Assembly: GCA_964507325.1 (NCBI GenBank)
Contig: CAZDQL010000040.1
Coordinates: 1-56,020, forward strand
Direction: 5' to 3'
Length of the DNA: 56,020 nucleotides
DNA from: CAZDQL01 sp964507325
Lineage (GTDB): Bacteria; Planctomycetota; UBA1135; GCA-002686595
A program made the position numbers and the translations under genes. Position 1 is the stretch's first letter. The number at the start of each line of letters is the position of its first letter. Positions 15,730 through 23,247 of this stretch are shown here, piece by piece. The notes below the pieces were generated by a model. That model saw only the letters and a list, made by a program, of their open reading frames with translations, made no database searches and was not told where the DNA came from.

Positions 15730-16665
15730 TCACCCCTCCTGGGCCTCCAGCCAGCGCTCGGCCTCGATGGCAGCCATGCAGCCGGTCCCCGCCGCCGTGA
15801 CCGCCTGGCGGTAGACCTTGTCCATCACGTCGCCGCAGGCGAAGACCCCGTCGACGGAGGTGCGCGTGCCCTGGCCCACGACCACGTAGCCGGTCTCGTC
15901 CAGCTCGATCTGGTCGCGGAACACGCCGGAGTTGGGGGTGTGGCCGATGGCGATGAAGATCCCGTCGCAGGGCACCTCGCTCTGCTCCCCGCTCTGGGTG
16001 TCCTCGAGCAGGACGCGGTTCACCTTGCCGTCTTCCCCGGCCAGGATCTCCTTGACGACCTTGTTCAAGAGCCAGTCGATCTTGGGGTGGGCGCGGGCGC
16101 GATCGGCCATGATCTTCGAGGCGCGCAGCCCCTCGCGGCGGTGGACGATGGTGACCTTGGAGGCGAAGTGCGTCAGGAAGAGCGCCTCCTCCAGGGCGGT
16201 GTCGCCGCCGCCGACGATCAGGACCTCCTTGTCGGGGTAGAACGCGCCGTCGCAGGTGGCGCAGGCGGACACGCCGCGTCCCATCAGGGCCTGTTCGCTC
16301 TCGAGCCCCAGGTAGCGCGCCGTAGCGCCGGTGGCGATGATCACCGTGTGGGCGCGGTGCTCCCCCGAGTCCGACTTCACGAGGAAGGGGCGCTGGGAGA
16401 AATCCACCTCGACCACCTCCTCGAGCTCGAGCTGGGCCCCGAAGCGCTCCGCTTGGCGCTGCAGATCCTCCATCATCGCCGGCCCGGTGACCCCCTCGGG
16501 GTAGCCGGGGAAGTTCTCCACCTCGGTGGTGATGGTGAGTTGGCCGCCGGGCTGCATCCCCTGGAAGAGCAGGGGCTTCAGGTTGGCGCGGGCGGTGTAG
16601 AGGGCCGCGGTGTAGCCCGCCGGCCCGGAACCGATGATGATGACGTTGCGGATCTCGTCGCTCAT
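15730..16665 (-). CDS. trxB: Thioredoxin reductase
   Basis: A 311-residue low-molecular-weight thioredoxin reductase. It has the FAD-binding IIGSGPAGYTAALYTARANL, GGQLTITTEVENFPG, the redox-active CATC in VSACATCDGAF, the NADPH-binding VLIVGGGDTALEEALFL and HRREGLRASK, and the second FAD motif VDGVFACGDVMDK. It reduces thioredoxin with NADPH in the cytoplasm. The start is the ATG at 16665; the frame continues upstream only as low-complexity Arg/Pro sequence. The stop is 65 nt from the next start downstream. Confidence 0.97.
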   Translation of the reverse strand: MSDEIRNVIIIGSGPAGYTAALYTARANLKPLLFQGMQPGGQLTITTEVENFPGYPEGVTGPAMMEDLQRQAERFGAQLELEEVVEVDFSQRPFLVKSDSGEHRAHTVIIATGATARYLGLESEQALMGRGVSACATCDGAFYPDKEVLIVGGGDTALEEALFLTHFASKVTIVHRREGLRASKIMADRARAHPKIDWLLNKVVKEILAGEDGKVNRVLLEDTQSGEQSEVPCDGIFIAIGHTPNSGVFRDQIELDETGYVVVGQGTRTSVDGVFACGDVMDKVYRQAVTAAGTGCMAAIEAERWLEAQEG

Positions 16666-16726
16666 GGGATTGGGGGAGCCCGAAGACGGTGATCGAGGCG
16701 GCCCATCGGGGCCGCTGGGGCGCGAG

Positions 16727-16732
16727 AGTCTA
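16727..16732 (-). promoter_or_regulatory. Candidate -10 box for trxB
   Basis: TAGACT on the minus strand, 61 nt before the trxB ATG. No -35 match was found at the expected distance. Confidence 0.3.
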
Positions 16733-16762
16733 CCCGAGGAGGCGCCCGCCGACCTGGAGTTG

Positions 16763-16768
16763 TAGGCT
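16763..16768 (+). promoter_or_regulatory. Candidate -10 box for the IMPase-family gene (leaderless)
   Basis: TAGGCT ends 7 nt before the ATG at 16776. No -35 is seen at the right distance. The spacing matches the other TANNNT boxes that sit immediately before start codons here. Confidence 0.35.
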
Positions 16769-16775
16769 CGGCGCG

Positions 16776-17810
16776 ATGGATGGCCCCTCCCACATGAGCG
16801 GGCTCCTCTCCGACTGGACTCCCCGGCTGGAGGAGCTGATCGAGGCGATCCGACTCGCCGCCGCAAACGCCCTGGAGTCGGCGCTCGCCGCGGGCGACCT
16901 GGAGCGGGTGGCGGGTGCCGTGGGCCGGGGCGCCGGCGACACCACCTTCGGACTCGACCGCCAGACCGAGCGGGCGGTGGACGCCTGGTTCGAGGGGGCG
17001 GCGGCGCAGGCGCCACTCTCGCTCTTCAGCGAGGAGAGCGGCTGGCGCCACCGCGGTCCCGCGGGGGAGCTCGCGGGCTTCGACCACGGCGGACCGCGGA
17101 TCGTGGTCGACCCCGTCGACGGGACCCGCAACCTGATGTTCGACCTGCGCCCCGCGTGGAGCGTGGTGGCGTTGGCGGGGCCCGGCGCGGAGATCCCGCG
17201 TCAAGGGGAGGTCCTGCACGGGATCCTGGCGGAGCTCCCCGATTCCCGCGGCGGCCGGCGCAGGATCCTCTGCGCCAGCCGCGGCCTCGGATGCCGGCTG
17301 GCGGTGCACGCGCTCGCCGAGCCGGAACCGCCCCGCGCGCGGCCCCTGATCTGCGACGACTCCGACCGCGCCGATCAGGGCTACTTCCCCTTCTTCGCCC
17401 TGCACCCCGGCGCGCGGGCGCCGATCGCCGAGCTGGCGGCGGACTTCTTCGCGCGGCTGGAGCAGAGCGAGGGGGCCGCGATCGAGCACTGCTTCGACGA
17501 CCAGTACATCTCCAGCGGCGGACAACTGGCCCTGGTGGCGCTCGGGACCTACCGCATGGTGGTCGAGGCGCGCGGGGAGCTCGCGCGGCAGAGGGGCGCT
17601 CCCCTCCAGGTCTGCAAGCCCTACGACGTGGCGGGCGCGGTGCTCTGCGCCGAGGAGGCGGGGGCAGTCGTCACCGACCTCGAGGGAGCCCCCCTCGATC
17701 ACGCCCTCGACGCGGACACGCCGGTCTCCTTCTGCGCTTTCCACAACGCCGCCACGCGCGCGCGGCTCTGGCCGCACCTGGCCGCGAGCCTGGCGTCCCT
17801 CAAGCGCTGA
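16776..17810 (+). CDS. Inositol monophosphatase-family phosphatase
   Basis: A 344-residue metal-dependent phosphatase of the IMPase/FBPase/CysQ superfamily. The metal site is visible as LFSEESGW (residues 83-90) and VVDPVDGTRNL (110-120), and the C-terminal part has KPYDVAGAVLCAEEAGAVVTD, the counterpart of the WDxAAG/EAGG motif with Lys-Pro-Tyr before the Asp. At 344 residues it is longer than typical 260-residue inositol monophosphatases and carries an unusual middle section (DDSDRADQGYFPFFALHPGA, DDQYISSGGQLALVALG). The substrate cannot be assigned. The start is the ATG at 16776; another ATG (MSGLL) lies six codons on. Its 3' end overlaps the convergent ABC permease gene by 11 bp. Confidence 0.8.
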   Translation: MDGPSHMSGLLSDWTPRLEELIEAIRLAAANALESALAAGDLERVAGAVGRGAGDTTFGLDRQTERAVDAWFEGAAAQAPLSLFSEESGWRHRGPAGELAGFDHGGPRIVVDPVDGTRNLMFDLRPAWSVVALAGPGAEIPRQGEVLHGILAELPDSRGGRRRILCASRGLGCRLAVHALAEPEPPRARPLICDDSDRADQGYFPFFALHPGARAPIAELAADFFARLEQSEGAAIEHCFDDQYISSGGQLALVALGTYRMVVEARGELARQRGAPLQVCKPYDVAGAVLCAEEAGAVVTDLEGAPLDHALDADTPVSFCAFHNAATRARLWPHLAASLASLKR

Positions 17811-19506
17811 CGCGCGCGTGGGCCACGTCGAAGCGGGCCAGCGCCCAGCCCCCCCAGAGGACCACGGCGGCCAGCACGACCACGGTGGTGGTCAGTCCGG
17901 CGAGGATCGCGCACACCAGGGCGGCGGGACCTGGACCGAAGAGGGCCCCCCCCACCGAGGCACCGACCCAAGCGGCGAGCAGCACCGCCCCGATCAGGAG
18001 CGCCAACACCAACATCCGCAAGAGGGTCAAGGTCAGGGTGCGACCGGCGTTGTGCATCGCGCTCGCCTGCCCCGGCTCGAAACGCACGGGGACCAGGAGG
18101 AAGACCGCGTTGTCGACCGCAAGCCAGACCAGGGTGACCAGGGGACAGGCCAAGGCCACCAGCCCCACCTCCAGGGGGAAGTCCCCCAGGATCGCCGAGC
18201 GCGCCAGGACCGCCGCCGCCACCAGGAGGCCGGTCAGGAGGGTCTCCGGCAGCAGGGTGGCCAGGAAGACCTTCCAGGGGGTCAGGGGCCAGGAGCGCAC
18301 CACCTCCATCTGGTCGAGGCGTCCACGGAAGTCGAAGCGCAGCCCCGACGAGAGGTAGACGGTCCCCAGGATCGCCAGGAAGATCGCCCCGTCGAGGGTC
18401 CCCTGGAAGGCGACGGTGCTGATCCACACGGCGAACACGGCGACGAGCACCGCGAAGGCCAGGGTCCCGCGCGCCTTGCGCAGGATCGCGCAGCACTCCA
18501 ACCAGGCCACGGCGCCGAAGGGCCGGCGGCCGAAGATCCAGGGCACGCGCCGGCCGAGGGCGCGCGAGGAGACGTCCCCGCCGCTGATCGTCCCGCGGCC
18601 GGAGCGCAGACGCGCCAGGCGGCGGGCCACGTCGGCGGAGGTCGCCAGCGAGAGCTCGCGGAAGTCGATCGGCAGGCGCGCCACCCCCTCGAAGAGCACC
18701 ACCGTCAGCACCAGCGCCAGGGCGAACCAGAGGGCGAAGTCCGCCCCGCCGGTGGCCGCCATCGCCTTGGCCCAGGGGGCGAAGGGCAAGGTGAGAGCGA
18801 CGAAGAGGGGGTGGGAGGTCACGCGCCCGAGGAACGCGCCGCTCGAGGCGGCGGGGTTCGCGTCGGAAGCGATCCCCCCACTCCCGACGAGGTCGTCCCC
18901 CATCACGAAGAGCATGATCACGCCCCACAGCCCCAGCCCTGCGACCAGGCGCGCCGCTCCCCGGGGCAGCCGGCTGGCGAAACGACCGACCCGGTTCTCC
19001 GCGTCCCCGAGCAGGATCGCCACCCCCTGACCCGCGATCGGCAGGGTGAGCAACCCCAACGCCGCGCCCAGGAACCCGAAGACGGGGACCGGCATGCGCG
19101 GGGCGACCAGGAGTCCCATCAGGACACCGAAGAGGGCGGAGCGCGCCATCATCCCCACCAGCCGGTAGCGCACCAGGTCGGAGCGCGTGACGGGGGCCGT
19201 GAGCAGCCGCTCGAGCTCGTCGGGGGGGAAGTACAGGCCGCGGTGGACCAGGGAGCCCATGGCGACCACCACCGCGAAGACCAGCAGCGCTCCCCGCCCC
19301 AGGGCCTCGGCCTGGGCGGGATCGATGCCGTCGGAGAGCGAGCTGGCCCGGGCGAACACGCTCCAGAGCCAGAGGGCGGTGAGGGCCAGCCCCAGGACGC
19401 CGAAGAGCGCTCCCGCGGGGGTGCGCATGCGGCGCACGAGGCGCCGGCCCCAGGCGCGCAGCTTGAGCCGCGCCAGGGTCGCCAGAGCGGGGTGCAGGGA
19501 CCTCAC
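17800..19506 (-). CDS. ABC exporter permease
   Basis: A 568-residue integral membrane protein with about ten to twelve hydrophobic segments (for example ALFGVLGLALTALWLWSVFA, ALFGVLMGLLVAPRMPVPVF, LAFAVLVAVFAVWISTVAF, MLVLALLIGAVLLAAWVGAS). The pattern LYFPPDELERLLTAPVTRSDLVRYRL and EVVRSWPLTPWKVFLATLLP is typical of the putative ABC exporter permease group, where that cytoplasmic motif recurs in both halves. The ATPase gene upstream overlaps it by 4 nt (ATGA), so the two form a transporter pair. Substrate unknown. Confidence 0.85.
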   Translation of the reverse strand: MRSLHPALATLARLKLRAWGRRLVRRMRTPAGALFGVLGLALTALWLWSVFARASSLSDGIDPAQAEALGRGALLVFAVVVAMGSLVHRGLYFPPDELERLLTAPVTRSDLVRYRLVGMMARSALFGVLMGLLVAPRMPVPVFGFLGAALGLLTLPIAGQGVAILLGDAENRVGRFASRLPRGAARLVAGLGLWGVIMLFVMGDDLVGSGGIASDANPAASSGAFLGRVTSHPLFVALTLPFAPWAKAMAATGGADFALWFALALVLTVVLFEGVARLPIDFRELSLATSADVARRLARLRSGRGTISGGDVSSRALGRRVPWIFGRRPFGAVAWLECCAILRKARGTLAFAVLVAVFAVWISTVAFQGTLDGAIFLAILGTVYLSSGLRFDFRGRLDQMEVVRSWPLTPWKVFLATLLPETLLTGLLVAAAVLARSAILGDFPLEVGLVALACPLVTLVWLAVDNAVFLLVPVRFEPGQASAMHNAGRTLTLTLLRMLVLALLIGAVLLAAWVGASVGGALFGPGPAALVCAILAGLTTTVVVLAAVVLWGGWALARFDVAHARVSA

Positions 19507-20288
19507 CCTTCGCCCCCGTCCTCGGGGGGGTGCTCGGTGACGTGCAGGAAGATCTCCTCCAGGCTGCTCCCCGGATCGGGGGCCAGGGACTCGCGCGCCC
19601 GGGCCAGGGTGCCGGTGAAGACCGCCCGACCGCGGTCCATGATCAGCAGTCGATCCGCCAGGGCCTCGATCAGCTCGAGCAGGTGGGAGGAGAGGATGAT
19701 CGCCACTCCCGTCTCCGCCAGGGCGCGGATCGCGCTGCGGGCGGCGCGGATGCCGCGCGGGTCGAGGCCGGAGAGGGGCTCGTCGAGGAGCAACACGCGC
19801 GGATCGGAGAGCCAGGCGCAGGAGAAGGCCAGCTTCTGGCGCATGCCGCGGGAGAGCTCGCTCCCCAGGGCGTCGCGCTTGGCGGTGAGCTCGAAGCGCT
19901 CGAGCAGCTCCTCGGCCTTCCCGGGCCAGGAGGGGATCGAGTACAGGGCGGCGGTGAACTCCAGGTGCTCCCAGACGGTCAAGGCGTCGAAGGGCTGGGG
20001 GTCGTCCCCCACCCAGGCCAGGGTGGACTTGGCGGCGGCCTCGGCCTCGATCAGGTCGTGGCCGGCGACCACCACGCGGCCCTCCCGCAGGGGCAGGATC
20101 CCGGCGATCGAACGCAGGGTGGTGGTCTTGCCCGCGCCGTTGGGGCCCACCAGACCGAGGATCTCCCCCACCTCCACGTCGAAGGAGAGGTCGGTCACCG
20201 CCGGCTCACCCTCGTAGTGCTTGGAGAAGCCGCGCACGCTCAGCGCGGAGCCGCCGAACTCCTCCCACCCGACTTTCGGTTCACGCAT
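19503..20288 (-). CDS. ABC transporter ATP-binding protein
   Basis: A 261-residue ATPase. The Walker A is GLVGPNGAGKTTTL, the Q-loop is replaced in part by VGDDPQPFDALTVWEHL, the signature is LSRGMRQKL (a variant of LSGGQ), the Walker B is RVLLLDEPLSGLDP and the switch His is in IILSSHLLELIE. The SRGMRQK signature is usual in exporters of the CcmA/NatA type. It overlaps the permease gene by 4 nt and should power it from the cytoplasmic face. Confidence 0.93.
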   Translation of the reverse strand: MREPKVGWEEFGGSALSVRGFSKHYEGEPAVTDLSFDVEVGEILGLVGPNGAGKTTTLRSIAGILPLREGRVVVAGHDLIEAEAAAKSTLAWVGDDPQPFDALTVWEHLEFTAALYSIPSWPGKAEELLERFELTAKRDALGSELSRGMRQKLAFSCAWLSDPRVLLLDEPLSGLDPRGIRAARSAIRALAETGVAIILSSHLLELIEALADRLLIMDRGRAVFTGTLARARESLAPDPGSSLEEIFLHVTEHPPEDGGEG

Positions 20289-20314
20289 CGCCCGCCCAAG
20301 GTACCCGAATCGAA

Positions 20315-21493
20315 TCAGCCCTCTCCCTCCTCGGGCAGCTCGAGGGTGGCGGTGTCCGCCTTGCGAGGGGCGCGGGGCAGTCTCGGGAGCAGGCGCTTCA
20401 GGACCTTCTCGGCGGTGGCGCGGTAGCCGGTCAGCTTGCCCCCGTAGATGGTGATCAGGCTCGGGCGCGAGCGCCGGTCGGGGACCAGGATCACCTCGCG
20501 CGAACGGCGGGAGAGCGCCTGCGCACCGCGCGGCAGGACGCGCAGCCCCGCCCAGGTGTCGAGCACCTCGGTGGAGCGTTCGGGGAAGTAGTGCTCCAGC
20601 GTCTCCAGGAGATAGGTGCGCTCCTGCGGAGTGGGCCCGTGCGTGGCGGGGTCCCCGTCGAAGGGGGTCTCGGTGGTGCCCACGAGCAGGCGCCCCTGCC
20701 AGGGCATGACGAGCACGGGACGCCGGTCGCTGGGGGCCTCCACGTAGTAGAGACCCTGCCCCAGGGTGCCCGGCAGCTCGACGTGCGCCCCGCCGACCAG
20801 CTCGATCTCACGCCGCGGAGGAGCGGGGGTGAAGCGGTCGAGGAGGCGGTTGACCCAGGGCCCGGCGGCGTTGACCACGACGCGCGCCGTGAGCTCGCGC
20901 ACCTCGTGGTCGGTGCGGTAGCGCACGGTCCACCCGCCCCCGCGCTGCTCCGCGCCCACCACCTCCGCCGAGACGGCGATCGAGGCCCCGAGCTCCGCCG
21001 CCGAGGCGGCCACCGCGCGGCAGAGGGCGGCGTCGTCGGTCTGCCCGTCGAGGTAGCGGTAAACCGCCCGCAGCCCGTCGAGGCGCAGCCCGTCGAGCGC
21101 GTCCCACGCCGCGCGGGGGACCTTGTTGAAGCGCGTCTGGTGGTCGAGCCCGCCCAGGAGGGCGTACAGGGACAGGCCGGCGCGGATCATCAGGGGGGAG
21201 CGGGCGGCGCCGGCGTAGACGGGGATCAGGAAGGGCACCAGGCGCACGAGGTGCGGGGCGATGCGCAAGAGGATGCGGCGCTCGCGGAGGGACTCGCGCA
21301 CCAGACCGAACTGGGCGCTCTCCAGGTAGCGCAGGCCGCCGTGGATCAGCTTGCTGGAGCGACTGGAGGTCTCGGCCGCGATCGCTCCCCGCTCGAGGAG
21401 CAGGGTGCGCTGACCGGCAGCGGCGGCCGCCTGGGCGACGCCCACCCCCTGGATGCCGGCACCGATGACGAGGACGTCGGTCTCGAAGCTCAC
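20315..21493 (-). CDS. glpD: Glycerol-3-phosphate dehydrogenase, FAD-dependent
   Basis: A 392-residue GlpD/GlpA-type flavoenzyme. It has the dinucleotide-binding VLVIGAGIQGVGVAQAAAAA, the family block SSRSSKLIHGGLRYLE, NAAGPWVNRLLDRF, LLVGTTETPFDGDP and the C-terminal ITIYGGKLTGYRATAEKVL. It oxidises glycerol 3-phosphate to dihydroxyacetone phosphate and passes electrons to quinone at the membrane. It is shorter than E. coli GlpD (about 500) because it lacks the C-terminal cap domain. The start is GTG at 21493, preceded 6 nt upstream by a GATACT box; an upstream extension would be Pro/Gly-rich and lies outside the family match. Confidence 0.93.
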   Translation of the reverse strand: MSFETDVLVIGAGIQGVGVAQAAAAAGQRTLLLERGAIAAETSSRSSKLIHGGLRYLESAQFGLVRESLRERRILLRIAPHLVRLVPFLIPVYAGAARSPLMIRAGLSLYALLGGLDHQTRFNKVPRAAWDALDGLRLDGLRAVYRYLDGQTDDAALCRAVAASAAELGASIAVSAEVVGAEQRGGGWTVRYRTDHEVRELTARVVVNAAGPWVNRLLDRFTPAPPRREIELVGGAHVELPGTLGQGLYYVEAPSDRRPVLVMPWQGRLLVGTTETPFDGDPATHGPTPQERTYLLETLEHYFPERSTEVLDTWAGLRVLPRGAQALSRRSREVILVPDRRSRPSLITIYGGKLTGYRATAEKVLKRLLPRLPRAPRKADTATLELPEEGEG

Positions 21494-21499
21494 CGCTGC

Positions 21500-21528
21500 A
21501 GTATCGGAATCGGGGGGTCCGGGACCAA
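21500..21528 (-). promoter_or_regulatory. Candidate promoter for glpD (leaderless)
   Basis: On the minus strand TTGGTC (21528-21523), a 17-nt spacer, GATACT (21505-21500), then 6 nt to the GTG start. Confidence 0.45.
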
Positions 21529-21591
21529 GCCCCACTCGACCTCGGGGGATCGATGGGGTAAACCACGGCGCCCATCCACCAGCCGGGACCC

Positions 21592-21957
21592 ATGACACTG
21601 CCCCAGACCGAGGACGAGGTCCTCCTCCTGTACAACCCGCGCTGCTCGAAGAGCCGCCAGGTGCGAGCCATGCTCGAGGAGCGCGGCATCGAGTTCACCG
21701 AGCGTCGCTACCTCGAGGATCCCCTCGACGCCGAGGAGCTCCTCGAGCTCGCCCAGCGGCTGGGCCGTCCCGTGCAGGAGTGGACCCGCCGCAAGGAGAA
21801 GGCCTTCGCCGAGTCGGGCCTGAGCGAGGAAGCCGATCAGGGAGCCTGGCTGGAAGCCGTAGCGGAGCACCCGATCCTGCTCGAGCGTCCGATCATCGTC
21901 CGCGGGAAGCGGGCCAAGGTGGCGCGCCCGCCCGAGGAGTTGCTGGAGCTCCTGTGA
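21592..21957 (+). CDS. ArsC/YfgD-like thioredoxin-fold protein
   Basis: A 121-residue protein of the ArsC family. The N-terminal LLLYNPRCSKSRQVRAML holds the single conserved cysteine (C18) followed by Ser and Arg, as in glutaredoxin-coupled arsenate reductases; ERPIIVRGKRAKVARPPE is the conserved C-terminal block with the cis-Pro region. The family includes true arsenate reductases and YfgD-type proteins of unclear function, and no arsenic-resistance gene lies nearby, so the housekeeping type is as likely. Its last 65 bp overlap the convergent glycosyltransferase gene. Confidence 0.85.
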   Translation: MTLPQTEDEVLLLYNPRCSKSRQVRAMLEERGIEFTERRYLEDPLDAEELLELAQRLGRPVQEWTRRKEKAFAESGLSEEADQGAWLEAVAEHPILLERPIIVRGKRAKVARPPEELLELL

Positions 21958-23170
21958 GCACCCCGCGGTAGGTCTTCAGCACCTGCTCGCCGTAGGAGAG
22001 GAGCGAGCGCACGGGCGCCGGAGCGGTGGGGGCGAAGTCACAGCTCTTCAGGACCTCCGCCCAGGCCTCCACGCCGTCGTCGACGAGGGTCAGTCCCGGA
22101 TCCTCCGCCAGCTCCAGGTGGACCCCGTGACGCGAGGCGAGGACCGGCATCCCCACCGCGCGCGCTTCCCGCACCCCGAGCGCCACGCTGGCTTCCCAGC
22201 GAGCGGGGGCCGCCACGGCGTCGAGGGTGGCGAGCACCCGGGGTAGATCGCGGCGCTCGTAGGGACCGTGCAGTCGGATGCGAGGCTCGAACTCCGCCAG
22301 GCGCTGGAGGGCGTTCAGGTACGTCGCGTCGCCGTGGGAGTCGACCAGCGGGCCGTGGACCTCCAGGGTCAGCCGGGGACGGTTGGCGAGGCACACCGCG
22401 TGCGCCATCTCGACGACGCCCGCGCTGGGGCGGGTGGCGCCCAGGATGCCCAGGTGTCGCCCGCCCTCGAGGGCGCGGCGCGCCAGCGCGAACTCGACGC
22501 GCAGGGTCTGGCTCTCCAGTCCGGGAGGACAGAGCTCGAGGCGCGAACGCTCGAGGCCCGCGCGCACCCAGGTCTCCAAGGCCGCCCGCGACGGCACCAG
22601 CAGACGATCGAGGCCGCGCAGGGCGGCCAGGGCGCGGCTCGTGCGCCGCCCCGTGTCGGCGGCGTCGGCGGCGACCCCCAGCCAGGTGCTCGCCAGGCAC
22701 TCCGCGCAGCGCGCGGCCGAGGGAGCGGGGCAGCGCTCGCCGCGGGGTGTCAGCAGCCTGCGGCGCGGGCAGAGGAGCGTGTACTCGTCGAGGCTCGCCA
22801 CCACCGGTCGGTCGTAGCGCACGAGCTCCTCCACGGCGGCCACGCCCAGGCTCCCGGGGTCGAAGAGGTGCACGAGTTGGGGGCGCGCGTCCGCCAACCA
22901 GGCGCGCACCGCGGCCGCGATGCGCAGCGGGCCGACCGTCGACGCGGGCGCGCGGTCGGGCAGGGTGAGGCGGCGCACGGGCACGTTGCCCGCCAGGGTC
23001 TCCCGGGTGACGTAGGGGCAGCGTCGCGGATCGCGCTCGACGGCGAGGACGACGGGGCGCTGACCGGTGGCGAGCAGGACGCGCGCCAGGGACTCCGCCA
23101 CGGTGGCGCTGGTGGCGACGTCGGGGGGCCAGGCGGGGGCCAGGAGGCCGATCGGAGAGGGAATCTGCAT
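21893..23170 (-). CDS. Family 4-like glycosyltransferase
   Basis: A 425-residue GT-B protein. The N-terminal half has IGLLAPAWPPDVATSATVAE, PQLVHLFDPGSLGV and ASLDEYTLLCPRRRLL. A four-Cys pattern follows (CPRR, GERCPAPS, ARCAEC), of the type found in a GT4 subgroup. The donor half has HLGILGATRPSAGVVEMAHA, RIRLHGPYERRDLPRVLATL and WEASVALGVREARAVGMPVL, with the conserved Glu. The start is the ATG at 23170; another ATG lies five codons upstream (23185). The MsbA-like exporter gene ends 78 nt upstream on the same strand, suggesting a shared envelope-glycan role. The C-terminus overlaps the arsC-like gene by 65 bp, which is long for convergent genes. Confidence 0.82.
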   Translation of the reverse strand: MQIPSPIGLLAPAWPPDVATSATVAESLARVLLATGQRPVVLAVERDPRRCPYVTRETLAGNVPVRRLTLPDRAPASTVGPLRIAAAVRAWLADARPQLVHLFDPGSLGVAAVEELVRYDRPVVASLDEYTLLCPRRRLLTPRGERCPAPSAARCAECLASTWLGVAADAADTGRRTSRALAALRGLDRLLVPSRAALETWVRAGLERSRLELCPPGLESQTLRVEFALARRALEGGRHLGILGATRPSAGVVEMAHAVCLANRPRLTLEVHGPLVDSHGDATYLNALQRLAEFEPRIRLHGPYERRDLPRVLATLDAVAAPARWEASVALGVREARAVGMPVLASRHGVHLELAEDPGLTLVDDGVEAWAEVLKSCDFAPTAPAPVRSLLSYGEQVLKTYRGVLTGAPATPRAGAPPWPASRGR

Positions 23171-23247
23171 AGGACGTTCCCTCATCGGCACAGCCGGCCT
23201 CGGACAGTGAGGGGGCGGCGCGCGGGTTCCCGCAACCAGGAAACCCC

